From RGIG1934 sp964492545 (GTDB lineage: Bacteria > Bacillota > Clostridia > Lachnospirales > Lachnospiraceae): a stretch of 40,433 nt of DNA. The first letter of the stretch is position 1, and each line of letters starts with the position of its first letter. A model generated the notes under the pieces. That model did no database searches and was not told where the DNA came from. It saw only the letters and a program-made list of their open reading frames with translations. The stretch spans positions 1 through 40,433 of the forward strand of contig CAZBKO010000007.1 of the NCBI GenBank assembly GCA_964492545.1. The letters are read 5' to 3'. Positions 34,471 through 40,433 of the stretch are shown here, piece by piece. The translations under genes and the position numbers were made by a program.

Positions 34471-34499
34471 ATTTTACCTTGCTTTAAAAGTATAGTCAA
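34471..34499 (-). promoter_or_regulatory. Promoter of the purE operon
   Basis: TTGACT (34499-34494), 17 bases, TAAAAT (34476-34471). It lies just after the stop of the HD hydrolase gene. The leader is short (about 40 bases), with no purine riboswitch or PurR box that I can see. Confidence 0.7.
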
Positions 34500-34509
34500 T
34501 AGCAATAGT

Positions 34510-35097
34510 CTAATTCTTTATATTACCTATTTCTATGTTATTGTCAATAATCAACTTACAATATTCCCATATTTTTTCCGAACCCTCATGGGTTGTCGCA
34601 TTACGATTCATAATCTGTTCAGCCTTTACGCCATGTTCTCTCCAGCTTTTACCGTCTGATGCACTGTTGAGCATAACAGGCTGTACCTTATCAAGTGTAA
34701 GAGCAAATTTTGCTTCAGGAGTTATATGCTCTTCAAATTCTTCCCACAGATTTCTCATATATTCTGCCTGGTCTTTTGGAAGAAGTCCAAATAATCTTTC
34801 TGCCGCCTTGACTTCTCTTTCTCGCTTAGTTGTATTGCCTTCAACATCATATGCATATGTATCTCCGGCATCTATTTCAATAATGTCATGAATTAGTACC
34901 ATTGACATTGTTCTAAGGACATCGATTTTCTCATTGGAATACTCACTAAGCAGCATACACATCATAGCCAAATGCCATGAATGCTCTGTATCGTTTTCCT
35001 TTCTACTTCCATCAGCAATATATGTCTGCCTTGTAATATTCTTCAATTTATCTATTTCAAGAATAAAATTCATCTGTCTGCTTAATCTGTCATCCAT
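34510..35097 (-). CDS. HD-domain phosphohydrolase (YfbR/HD_3-like)
   Basis: A 195-residue metal-dependent phosphohydrolase related to the YfbR 5'-deoxyribonucleotidase group. Metal ligands are visible: H39 in NDTEHSWHLAM, H70-D71 in LIHDIIEID, E74 and the D76-x-G-D-T motif (76-80), and a distal D in LTLDKVQPV. Substrate is unknown; nucleotide monophosphates are likely from the family and fit its place near pyrE and purE. I start at 35097 (MDDRLSRQMN): the ATG shares its A with the stop TGA of the preceding gene, giving strong coupling. It is the last gene of the pyrE unit; the purE promoter follows directly. Confidence 0.9.
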   Translation of the reverse strand: MDDRLSRQMNFILEIDKLKNITRQTYIADGSRKENDTEHSWHLAMMCMLLSEYSNEKIDVLRTMSMVLIHDIIEIDAGDTYAYDVEGNTTKREREVKAAERLFGLLPKDQAEYMRNLWEEFEEHITPEAKFALTLDKVQPVMLNSASDGKSWREHGVKAEQIMNRNATTHEGSEKIWEYCKLIIDNNIEIGNIKN

Positions 35098-35414
35098 CAC
35101 ATTGTCACTCCTATACCTGTTATAATTATCATAAATATTGCAACAACACAGCAAATAAATGAGCCCAACCATGAAAATGTATAAAATTTATCTTCTTCTT
35201 TAAAGCTCTTTATTCCGATTATCGCCCCTGCAATTGAAACAAGCAATGCACCTGCGCCCATTAGGCCAACAATGCTTGTGCCTTGCCCTCTCTGTTTGTA
35301 TGACATGAATATTCCGGCTACGCATAATACACATGCAATAAATCCAAGTATTGTAGCTATAAATCCGCCTTTTGTATAATGTTTATTAGTAAACATGTAT
35401 TCTCTATTTTTCAT
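35097..35414 (-). CDS. Small membrane protein, DUF6142-like
   Basis: A 105-residue protein with three hydrophobic segments (about 17-37, 47-68, 79-102) and a short basic N-terminus (MKNREYMFTNKHYTKGG). It resembles proteins I remember as DUF6142, of unknown function; I could not check this. It overlaps the end of vanZ by 11 bases (35404-35414) with GGGAG just before the ATG, and its TGA overlaps the ATG of the HD hydrolase gene, so translation of all three is coupled. Confidence 0.8.
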   Translation of the reverse strand: MKNREYMFTNKHYTKGGFIATILGFIACVLCVAGIFMSYKQRGQGTSIVGLMGAGALLVSIAGAIIGIKSFKEEDKFYTFSWLGSFICCVVAIFMIIITGIGVTM

Positions 35415-35880
35415 GATGTATCTCCCAATATATATATATCTTTCTTGATAAGTAATAACCTATATAGCCAATAATACCGCCAAGTGTATTTAGTATAATA
35501 TCATCCACATCAAAGCTTCCTACTTTATAGAAAAGCTGTGTTGTTTCAATTGCAAAACTGAATGTGAATGTTAAAAATAATACCAATGTAAAATGCTTGC
35601 ATTTGTCTATAATAAATGGTAAAAATAGTCCAAATGGTACAAAGCACAAAACATTTCCTGCCAGATTGAACAAAGCCTGTGCCCATTTTTCACCTTGAAG
35701 CATACTATAAAAGCGTGAAATTTCTTTGAACATTGTAAGATTATATCTATAGCCTGTACTTATATATTTTCTTCCAAGCATTTCTGAAAAAAACATCATA
35801 TATACCACAAGAAACATATACAATATAAATAACAAACGGCTAATAAATTTTAGCCGTTTTAGTTTTCCTTCCTGTCTCAT
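35404..35880 (-). CDS. VanZ-family membrane protein
   Basis: A 158-residue polytopic membrane protein with the VanZ signature in two parts: NLAGNVLCFVPFGLFLPFI (about 70-88) and ETTQLFYKVGSFDVDDIILN followed by TLGGIIGYIGYY (about 110-142). VanZ proteins give low-level teicoplanin resistance in enterococci, but most genomic members have unknown roles in the envelope. Here it sits between pyrE and a nucleotidase, one base after the stop of a 50-residue membrane protein, so a resistance role should not be assumed. Confidence 0.9.
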   Translation of the reverse strand: MRQEGKLKRLKFISRLLFILYMFLVVYMMFFSEMLGRKYISTGYRYNLTMFKEISRFYSMLQGEKWAQALFNLAGNVLCFVPFGLFLPFIIDKCKHFTLVLFLTFTFSFAIETTQLFYKVGSFDVDDIILNTLGGIIGYIGYYLSRKIYIYWEIHHEK

Positions 35881-35881
35881 A

Positions 35882-36034
35882 TTAAAACATTAAGTTGGAT
35901 TTGTTATGAAGAAGTCTTGCGCCATTGACAATCGTAAGTATACCCAGTGCTACTCCTGCAACTATCATAACTATTCCAAGTGCGATATTAGTTCCACCTG
36001 TTGTCTTCATAGTCTTATACACCTTTTCACTCAT
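35882..36034 (-). CDS. 50-residue single-pass membrane protein
   Basis: ATG with GGAGG seven bases upstream (the site overlaps the pyrE stop region), 50 codons, then TAA; the vanZ ATG follows after one base. The protein starts MSEKVYKTMKTTGG, has one hydrophobic segment (about 16-36, NIALGIVMIVAGVALGILTIV) and a short polar tail (NGARLLHNKSNLMF). It is easily missed by length cut-offs. The glycine-alanine-rich helix suggests packing against another membrane protein, perhaps VanZ or the DUF6142-like protein; this is inference. Confidence 0.8.
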   Translation of the reverse strand: MSEKVYKTMKTTGGTNIALGIVMIVAGVALGILTIVNGARLLHNKSNLMF

Positions 36035-36046
36035 TTTTCTGCCTCC

Positions 36047-36727
36047 TTATTTTACACCATATTCATCATAGTATGCATCAATTGCTTCCTTAATATTATC
36101 ATCGATAATTATTTTTCCATTGTACTCCTTGTTATATAAATGTTCAACAACCTCCGCCATTGATACAATTGCATTAGTGTCAAAACCATACACTTCTTTG
36201 ATTTCGTCAAGTGCACTCTTATTTCCGCCCATTCCAACTTCCATACGGTTAAGAGAAACCATAAGTCCTTTTATTTCAACATTTGCAGCCTTACGCACCT
36301 TTGGCACTGTTTCTTCCATTGATTTGCCCGATGTTGTAACATCCTCTATCATAATAACACGATCACCATCTTTTAATGGGCTTCCAAGGAAACTTCCTTT
36401 GTCAGCTCCATGGTCTTTCTCTTCCTTTCGATCTGAGCAATATCTAATCTCTTTTCCATATAATTCACTATATGCGATACATGTAACAACTCCAATTGGA
36501 ATACCCTTGTATGCAGGTCCAAATAATACATCAAAATCATCACCATATTTGTCATGGATAGCCTTAGCATAATACTCACCAAGCTTCTTAAGCTGTGAAC
36601 CTGTAACATAAAGACCGGCATTCATAAAAAACGGAGACTTTCTTCCACTCTTAAGTGTAAACTCACCAAAACGTAATACATCACTATCTACCATAAATTC
36701 AATAAATTCCTGCTTGTACTGTTCCAT
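36047..36727 (-). CDS. pyrE: Orotate phosphoribosyltransferase
   Basis: Joins orotate to PRPP to form OMP in pyrimidine synthesis. 226 residues: FTLKSGRKSPFFMNAG (23-38), FGPAYKGIPI (69-78), the flexible loop RKEEKDHGADKG (100-111) and the PRPP motif VIMIEDVTTSGKS (124-136). I start at ATG 36727 (MEQYKQEFIEF), the usual start of clostridial PyrE; AGGAGG lies 12 bases upstream, a longer spacing than usual. It is the first gene of a unit running to the HD hydrolase, with a promoter at 36847-36875. Unlike carB, no leader peptide with terminator is seen. Confidence 0.96.
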   Translation of the reverse strand: MEQYKQEFIEFMVDSDVLRFGEFTLKSGRKSPFFMNAGLYVTGSQLKKLGEYYAKAIHDKYGDDFDVLFGPAYKGIPIGVVTCIAYSELYGKEIRYCSDRKEEKDHGADKGSFLGSPLKDGDRVIMIEDVTTSGKSMEETVPKVRKAANVEIKGLMVSLNRMEVGMGGNKSALDEIKEVYGFDTNAIVSMAEVVEHLYNKEYNGKIIIDDNIKEAIDAYYDEYGVK

Positions 36728-36846
36728 TCTATTCCAAATCCTCCTATTTTCAAGGCTTTCCGCCTGTTTGTTTTTCCTCAAATTGCCTTACTACACACGT
36801 ATCTCCTTCCTGATGTAGAATCGGAAGGATGCTAAATTTCGTTCCT

Positions 36847-36875
36847 ATTCTAACATAAATCTTTTAATCTTTCAA
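36847..36875 (-). promoter_or_regulatory. Promoter of the pyrE unit
   Basis: TTGAAA (36875-36870), 17 bases, TAGAAT (36852-36847) with a TGT extension before the -10. Confidence 0.65.
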
Positions 36876-36994
36876 TCAATTTCACCACTTGCTTTCTCAT
36901 AATTAGTTATCTCGCATATGTGTTTTACATAATCCTACTCTCCCGATAAACATTCCCATTATCAAATTAGTGGAAAAATATATCGACATAATAC

Positions 36995-37040
36995 TTTGTC
37001 AAATTATATTGACACAAATTATATCATCATTTACTATAAT
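36995..37040 (+). promoter_or_regulatory. Promoter and candidate operator of padR
   Basis: TTGACA (37009-37014) with TACTAT at 17 bases, or TATAAT (37035-37040) at 20 bases. The -35 is half of an imperfect inverted repeat, TTTGTCAA (36995-37002) and TTGACACAAA (37009-37018), a plausible site for autoregulation by the PadR protein. Confidence 0.45.
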
Positions 37041-37067
37041 ATAAACAAACTATGCATAGGTGTTAAT

Positions 37068-37397
37068 ATGAATACAATTACAACAAATTTAAAAAGAGCT
37101 TCAATTGAAATAATACTGCTTTCTTTACTAAAAGAAGAAGATATGTATGGTTATCAATTAGCTCAAGAAATCAAAAAAAGAACTGATAACCAATTATCAT
37201 TGTTAGAGGGATCTATGTATCCTATCCTTAACAGACTCAAGGGCAATGGTGATGTTACGTTTCGCTCTGAATTAGTCGGAAAGAAGATGACACGAGTATA
37301 CTATCACATCACGGAGACCGGTTTAATTCATTTGGATGAAATGATAAAGACATTTTCGTCTTATGTAGAAATAATCAATTCTTTAATCATCAGATAG
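37068..37397 (+). CDS. PadR-family transcriptional regulator
   Basis: A 109-residue winged-helix protein of the short PadR subfamily. Seen: IEIILLSLLKEEDMYGYQLAQEI (helix-turn region with the family's YGYQL), LSLLEGSMYPILNRLKGNGDV (recognition helix and wing) and the YYHITETGLIHLDEM motif before the C-terminal dimerisation helix. The start is ATG 37068 with AGGTG five bases upstream; the longer frame to 36996 has no ribosome site. It precedes a HAAS-like membrane protein by 15 nt, the common PadR-HAAS pairing in Firmicutes, where the regulator controls its own cassette. Confidence 0.93.
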   Translation: MNTITTNLKRASIEIILLSLLKEEDMYGYQLAQEIKKRTDNQLSLLEGSMYPILNRLKGNGDVTFRSELVGKKMTRVYYHITETGLIHLDEMIKTFSSYVEIINSLIIR

Positions 37398-37412
37398 GAG
37401 ATTGCATACATT

Positions 37413-37835
37413 ATGGAAAAATCACAAAAAAAATATGTCAAACAATATCTACATCAACTGAAACAGTCATTTCCTTTTGGATATCCAAAGCTCAATGTAT
37501 TAATTAAGGAAACTCATGCAAGTATACTATCATTTTCTGCAGAACATCCTGATTTTACTTATGATGACTTAGTTAATAATTTTGGTACTCCCCCTGAATA
37601 TGCTGACTCTTTAATTTCCTATACAGATCCAGAAGTATTAAGAAAGAATGTCAAATTAAAGAAAAGAACATATTTTATTATTGGTGGAATTACACTTGTT
37701 CTTATAATAGCGATTTTCGTTATAGCTATTATACTTTACAAAAATAAAGCTCATATGGCTGTTTCCGGATATGAAACTATAGTTGATGAAGATTCCAACC
37801 CAATTGATTATGATGAAGAAATAATTATAGAATAG
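37413..37835 (+). CDS. HAAS/DUF1700-like (possibly DUF6120) single-pass membrane protein
   Basis: A 140-residue protein with a helical N-terminal domain (about 1-75: KKYVKQYLHQLKQSFP, then TYDDLVNNFGTPPEYADSL, which is the typical HAAS/DUF1700 pattern of F/LG-x-P-x-E-x-A), one membrane helix (about 86-108, YFIIGGITLVLIIAIFVIAIILY) and a short acidic C-terminal tail outside. I remember similar PadR-linked proteins as DUF6120. The N-terminal domain probably faces the cytoplasm. It lies between the PadR gene and a secreted protein gene (10 nt). Confidence 0.8.
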   Translation: MEKSQKKYVKQYLHQLKQSFPFGYPKLNVLIKETHASILSFSAEHPDFTYDDLVNNFGTPPEYADSLISYTDPEVLRKNVKLKKRTYFIIGGITLVLIIAIFVIAIILYKNKAHMAVSGYETIVDEDSNPIDYDEEIIIE

Positions 37836-37845
37836 GAGATAACAC

Positions 37846-38361
37846 TTGAAAAGATTTATAACATATTTACTACTAATTACTACCCTTGCTTTAACATATC
37901 ATACTTGTGCCTTTGCAAATAATGAACATGATGGGTTTACTCAGTATAATATCGAATATATTTCAGATTCTTATTATATAGAATCATATATTATTGAGGA
38001 AAACAATACAACAAACTTACGTTCTGTTAATACTAAGACAGCTTCGAAAATACATAATATCAAAAATAGTGATGGTGAAACTCTGGCCTCATTTAAAGTA
38101 ACTGGTACCTTTCAATACACTGGAAGTACGTCAAATTGCACATTGGCTTCTTACTCAACTTCAATAAAAGATTCGACATGGAAGTTTACATCTACTAGTG
38201 CATCAAAATCAGGCAACTCAGCAATTGGTAATTTTACAGCAAAGCAGTATCTTTTTGGAATAGTAATGCAGACATTATCAAAAACTGTTACATTAACTTG
38301 CGATAAAAATGGTAATTTATCACAATTAAAAATAGAATTGAATGCTCCAATAATGATATAA
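37846..38361 (+). CDS. Secreted protein of the PadR cassette, unknown function
   Basis: 171 residues with a clear signal peptide (MKRFITYLLLITTLALTYHTCAFA) and a beta-rich mature domain of about 145 residues: alternating strands around FKVTGTFQYTGSTSNCTLASY and SAIGNFTAKQYLFGIVMQ, with a conserved-looking Cys pair about 45 residues apart. The start codon is TTG (37846), fixed by GGAG seven bases upstream and by the signal sequence. It resembles exported proteins of gut Firmicutes that share TGTFTYNG and WKF motifs, but I know no function. It follows the HAAS-like gene by 10 nt. No convincing terminator is seen in the 181 bases after it. Confidence 0.8.
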   Translation: MKRFITYLLLITTLALTYHTCAFANNEHDGFTQYNIEYISDSYYIESYIIEENNTTNLRSVNTKTASKIHNIKNSDGETLASFKVTGTFQYTGSTSNCTLASYSTSIKDSTWKFTSTSASKSGNSAIGNFTAKQYLFGIVMQTLSKTVTLTCDKNGNLSQLKIELNAPIMI

Positions 38362-38542
38362 TACTCTCTTTACTCTTTGTCTTGATATGTACCCAAAATC
38401 CTGTACACATTAATTTCTAACTTTTTGAGTGTGCTTCAATCTACGTATTCTAAGATTAACATATCAAATAAATATTTCTTTTAAAGGTATTCAATTCTAT
38501 GATATCAAAAGGGATATCTTACATTTCTAAAATTTGGACAAA

Positions 38543-39529
38543 TTAACGAACAGAAATAGTACCGCTAAATAATATGTTTCCACATTTGTCTAAATAGACA
38601 ACATCCACTATATCAGTACTTTCATCATATCCAAATTGAACTTTCCACATTTCAGAATCAGTATCAAAATATACCCTAATCTCATTGGTGGATATATTCG
38701 ATTCTGAGCTAATATATTGAATTGAAGAATTAATTATAGACACTCTGTCCAATACTTCATCAAATTTTGTAGGTGTATTATTCTTAATTAATTTACTTTT
38801 ATTAGTTTTAATATCTGTGTCATAATTAAATGGAATAAATCTTTCTTTATCATTTTTATATTTATCAGCGACCTTTTTTTCCATAAAAACAATTTCTTCA
38901 TATTTGAATGTATACATAAGATTAGTAAATTCTTCGGTTGTAAATTCAACATTGTTTACATTTGTAAAATATGGTTTACCCGTGTCCTCAGAAAATGTTT
39001 GTAATTCCATGTCAGCTGATACATTGGCGATTCCGTTAATATTGCCTAAATAATCTATGTATATATATTGATATTTATAGTCTAATGGTGAATTTAATTT
39101 ATCCTCATTCATATAGAACATGATTTTCCACATCTTCCCAACTTTGTCTGTGAACACCTTTATAGTGTCATATTTTATCGATGTTCTATCTTTTGCTAAC
39201 GAAATTGCTTCATCTCTGCTTATTTCAGAACCTTCAATTATATTTGCATCGTATCTCTCAATAGAATCATCAAATAGTCTAGTATCTATCTTATATTCGA
39301 AAATTCCACAAATAGTTCTATCATCTATTGTTGAATTTAGCATTTTCTCAGACAAATCGCATATAATATCTTTGTCAAAAATATAGGATAAATTCTCATA
39401 TTGTTCACTTGATAGTTCAATTCCACATGATGTAATAATATTTCCACTTGTAATTGAATCATTAATCTTATTTTTTGAACATCCTGTGATAATCAGTATG
39501 CAAAAAACTATTATGCACATTTTTTTCAT
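38543..39529 (-). CDS. Lipoprotein with two PepSY-like repeats
   Basis: A 328-residue lipoprotein: signal peptide with lipobox LIITGC (Cys at about residue 17). The mature part has two similar units: one around EAISLAKDRTSI followed by KMWKIMFYMNED and YIYIDYLGNI, the other around SEMWKVQFGYDES and VVYLDKCGNI. The pattern W-x-V/I-x-F followed by V/I-Y-x-D-x-x-G-N resembles PepSY/YpeB-type domains, which often inhibit proteases, but the match is weak. I start at ATG 39529 (MKKMCIIVFC), with AGGAG nine bases upstream; the upstream ATG (39538) overlaps that site. A TATAAT lies at 39559-39554 without a good -35. The gene's AT content is higher than its neighbours'. Confidence 0.8.
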   Translation of the reverse strand: MKKMCIIVFCILIITGCSKNKINDSITSGNIITSCGIELSSEQYENLSYIFDKDIICDLSEKMLNSTIDDRTICGIFEYKIDTRLFDDSIERYDANIIEGSEISRDEAISLAKDRTSIKYDTIKVFTDKVGKMWKIMFYMNEDKLNSPLDYKYQYIYIDYLGNINGIANVSADMELQTFSEDTGKPYFTNVNNVEFTTEEFTNLMYTFKYEEIVFMEKKVADKYKNDKERFIPFNYDTDIKTNKSKLIKNNTPTKFDEVLDRVSIINSSIQYISSESNISTNEIRVYFDTDSEMWKVQFGYDESTDIVDVVYLDKCGNILFSGTISVR

Positions 39530-39610
39530 TCTACTCATCTCCTAAAAAACATCATTATAAGATACAGTATATGTAAAACTGCATCTGTAACCAAAAAATA
39601 TAGCTATTAA

Positions 39611-40021
39611 TTATGGATTGCCCTCTTCTTCTACGAACTCACTAAACTTTCTCTTATCCAGTGTGATCAAACCATGCTCAGTTATATTTTTCCATTCCTA
39701 CCAGACTCTAGTATATACCTTTTCAGTAGTTTTTCACCACGTGCCATCATATCGTCCATTTTAGTGTTGACAATCTTTTTATTATACATCTGAAACTGCA
39801 TCTTTGTATTAGTTCCAATGTAAGGAGCAAAATTTCCTTTCTTTACCTTATTCTTCTTAAAAACAATATCCAGATACATTATCTCATACACGTGGTCATG
39901 CTTTCCTGACCTTATCTTGTCTCTAAACTCCTGTATAACAGTATCTTAATACTCTCTCCTGAATATAACTCATTACATTTCTAAACAGGCCAGCAGACAA
40001 TTTTCCAAATAGTCCCTCCAT
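39611..40021 (-). pseudogene. Frameshifted gene downstream of a lipoprotein gene
   Basis: Three pieces on the minus strand read as one protein of about 137 codons. Frame 1: MEGLFGKLSAGLFRNVMSYI, on to ...ERVL. Frame 2: DTVIQEFRDKIRSGKHDHVY, then NFAPYIGTNTKMQFQ. Frame 1 again: WKNITEHGLITLDK, then EEEGNP and stop. One extra base near TTAAGATAC (about 39937) and one missing base near AGGAATGG (about 39699) explain the shifts; the overall length remains a multiple of three. The start follows the stop of the upstream lipoprotein gene by 4 bases. The phrases KWKN and FAPYI also occur in that lipoprotein, so the two genes may be related or partners. Either a decaying gene or two assembly errors. 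Confidence 0.6.
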
Positions 40022-40024
40022 AAG

Positions 40025-40348
40025 TTAAAGTTCCTTATCAAGCAGTTCCTCACCTTTAAGATTCTTATAGCTGTCCGGCGTTTTCACGTTAATATTGTAT
40101 ATCTCATCCTCATCAGTTATATACGGAGCAAACTTCTCAAATATAAGATTCTTCCACTTACCTTCCTGAGCCTCTGTAATTACCTGACTTGAGGTACTTC
40201 GTATCTCGTCCAGTGTGGCCAACTCATGGTCTGTAACACTGTCTCCATCATATGACTGTGTTGTGGTCTGCTGTCCCTGATATTTCTGACAGCCGGCTGC
40301 AAATACTATAGCCATAGCTATTGTGGCAGCCACTAATTGCTTTCTCAT
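40025..40348 (-). CDS. Small lipoprotein, unknown function
   Basis: 107 residues: signal peptide MRKQLVAATIAMAIVFAAGC with lipobox (Cys at 20), then a polar Gln/Thr-rich linker and a helical C-terminal half (LDEIRSTSSQVITEAQEGKW, KNLIFEKFAPYITDED). I do not recognise the family. The start at 40348 is supported by the lipoprotein signal and by GGACGAG just upstream; the longer frame to 40411 has no ribosome site. It is followed after 4 bases by the frameshifted gene at 39611-40021. The region just upstream of its start resembles the end of the dispersed repeat (ATGCTTCGGGATGGA). Confidence 0.8.
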   Translation of the reverse strand: MRKQLVAATIAMAIVFAAGCQKYQGQQTTTQSYDGDSVTDHELATLDEIRSTSSQVITEAQEGKWKNLIFEKFAPYITDEDEIYNINVKTPDSYKNLKGEELLDKEL

Positions 40349-40352
40349 AATA

Positions 40353-40372
40353 CTCGTCCATCCCGAAGCATC
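40353..40372 (-). repeat. Possible third, partial copy of the initiation-region repeat
   Basis: ATGCTTCGGGATGGACGAG just before the lipoprotein start resembles ATGCTCCGGAWTGGAG of copies A and B, in the same position relative to a start codon. The upstream hairpin with the GGAGCAT loop is not present, so this may be chance. Confidence 0.3.
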
Positions 40373-40433
40373 TTTGCGAAGCAATGTCATTAAGATAAGA
40401 ACATAACCCAATATAAGAACAGATATGGTTAAT

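Larger units (their letters stand above)
36728..37067. other. Divergent intergenic region between pyrE and padR
   Basis: 340 bases without a gene. On the pyrE side: the promoter at 36847-36875 and a leader of about 110 bases with a 7-bp hairpin (TCCTTCC 36804-36810 with GGAAGGA 36823-36829) and a tiny GTG ORF of six codons; no T run, so no attenuator. On the padR side: a TTGACA box and an inverted repeat at 36995-37018. The middle (about 36880-36990) shows nothing I can interpret. Confidence 0.6.

Noticed and set aside
34423..34499. Purine riboswitch or PurR box before purE
   Set aside because: The leader is only about 40 bases long, too short for the riboswitch, and no CGAA-TTCG type PurR site is seen.
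35404..35880. VanZ as evidence for a glycopeptide resistance cluster
   Set aside because: No vanA/H/X/R/S-type genes are near; VanZ-family proteins are widespread and mostly of unknown function.
36728..36875. PyrR-type or pyrBI-type attenuator before pyrE
   Set aside because: There is a 7-bp hairpin and a six-codon GTG frame, but no T run after a stem, no U-rich leader ORF and no recognisable PyrR-binding loop.
38505..38522. GATATC repeat as a terminator for the lipoprotein gene
   Set aside because: The two GATATC words are each self-palindromic, the stem is 6 bp and no T run follows; likely chance in AT-rich DNA.
1..40433. CRISPR arrays, tRNA or rRNA genes, insertion sequences, prophage genes
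   Set aside because: No regularly spaced repeats, no cloverleaf or rRNA-like conserved sequence and no transposase, integrase or phage structural protein could be found on reading.

Overview
The window looks like a contig from an AT-rich, Gram-positive anaerobe of the class Clostridia, most likely family Lachnospiraceae. I base this on strong GGAGG ribosome sites, several protein families I associate with that family (DUF4250, the DUF5716/DUF5717 pair, a cohesin/dockerin pair), and the form of the housekeeping proteins. Two runs of ten N (18016-18025 and 31879-31888) mark scaffold gaps inside clpB and purD, so it is probably a draft or metagenome-derived assembly. I see no rRNA, tRNA, CRISPR array, transposase, integrase or phage gene.

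Layout. (1) 74-8311, minus strand: rarA followed by four tightly packed genes of unknown function: a giant solenoid protein, a degenerate Hsp70/actin-fold protein, a TPR protein and a coiled-coil membrane protein. (2) 8415-10437, plus strand: citrate synthase and a small membrane protein, ending at a hairpin shared with a convergent polysaccharide deacetylase. (3) 11242-14135: a DUF4250 protein converges on a metal-resistance operon (CadC-like repressor, free HMA domain, P1B-type ATPase). That operon has a perfect operator palindrome and a promoter whose -35 box overlaps that of the divergent neighbour. (4) 14170-16375: an RlmI-type methyltransferase and a toroid-fold protein. (5) 16410-20809, minus strand: clpB, a DUF368/PopT-type lipid carrier transporter and a Pr6Pr-like membrane protein. 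(6) 20914-34422, minus strand: carB behind its own leader, and upstream of it a compact purE-M-N-D, dockerin glucosaminidase, cohesin membrane protein, aminotransferase, hisC cluster. (7) 34510-36875, minus strand: pyrE, a 50-residue membrane protein, VanZ, DUF6142-like and HD hydrolase genes, coupled by overlaps. (8) 37068-40433: a PadR regulator cassette, a PepSY-like lipoprotein, and a lipoprotein gene followed by a broken gene.

The most interesting signals are regulatory. Upstream of carB a promoter, a 26-codon leader ORF with a U-rich, phenylalanine-rich end, and a perfect intrinsic terminator three bases after its stop codon have the architecture of the enterobacterial pyrBI attenuator. 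Two copies of a structured repeat (13547-13657 and 20042-20110) each end in the Shine-Dalgarno site of an unrelated membrane-transport operon and can form a hairpin whose loop is complementary to the sequence just before that site, so they may be a mobile RNA leader. At the protein level, the Hsp70-like/solenoid operon and the adjacent cohesin and dockerin proteins, which suggest a cell-wall hydrolase tethered to the membrane, deserve follow-up.
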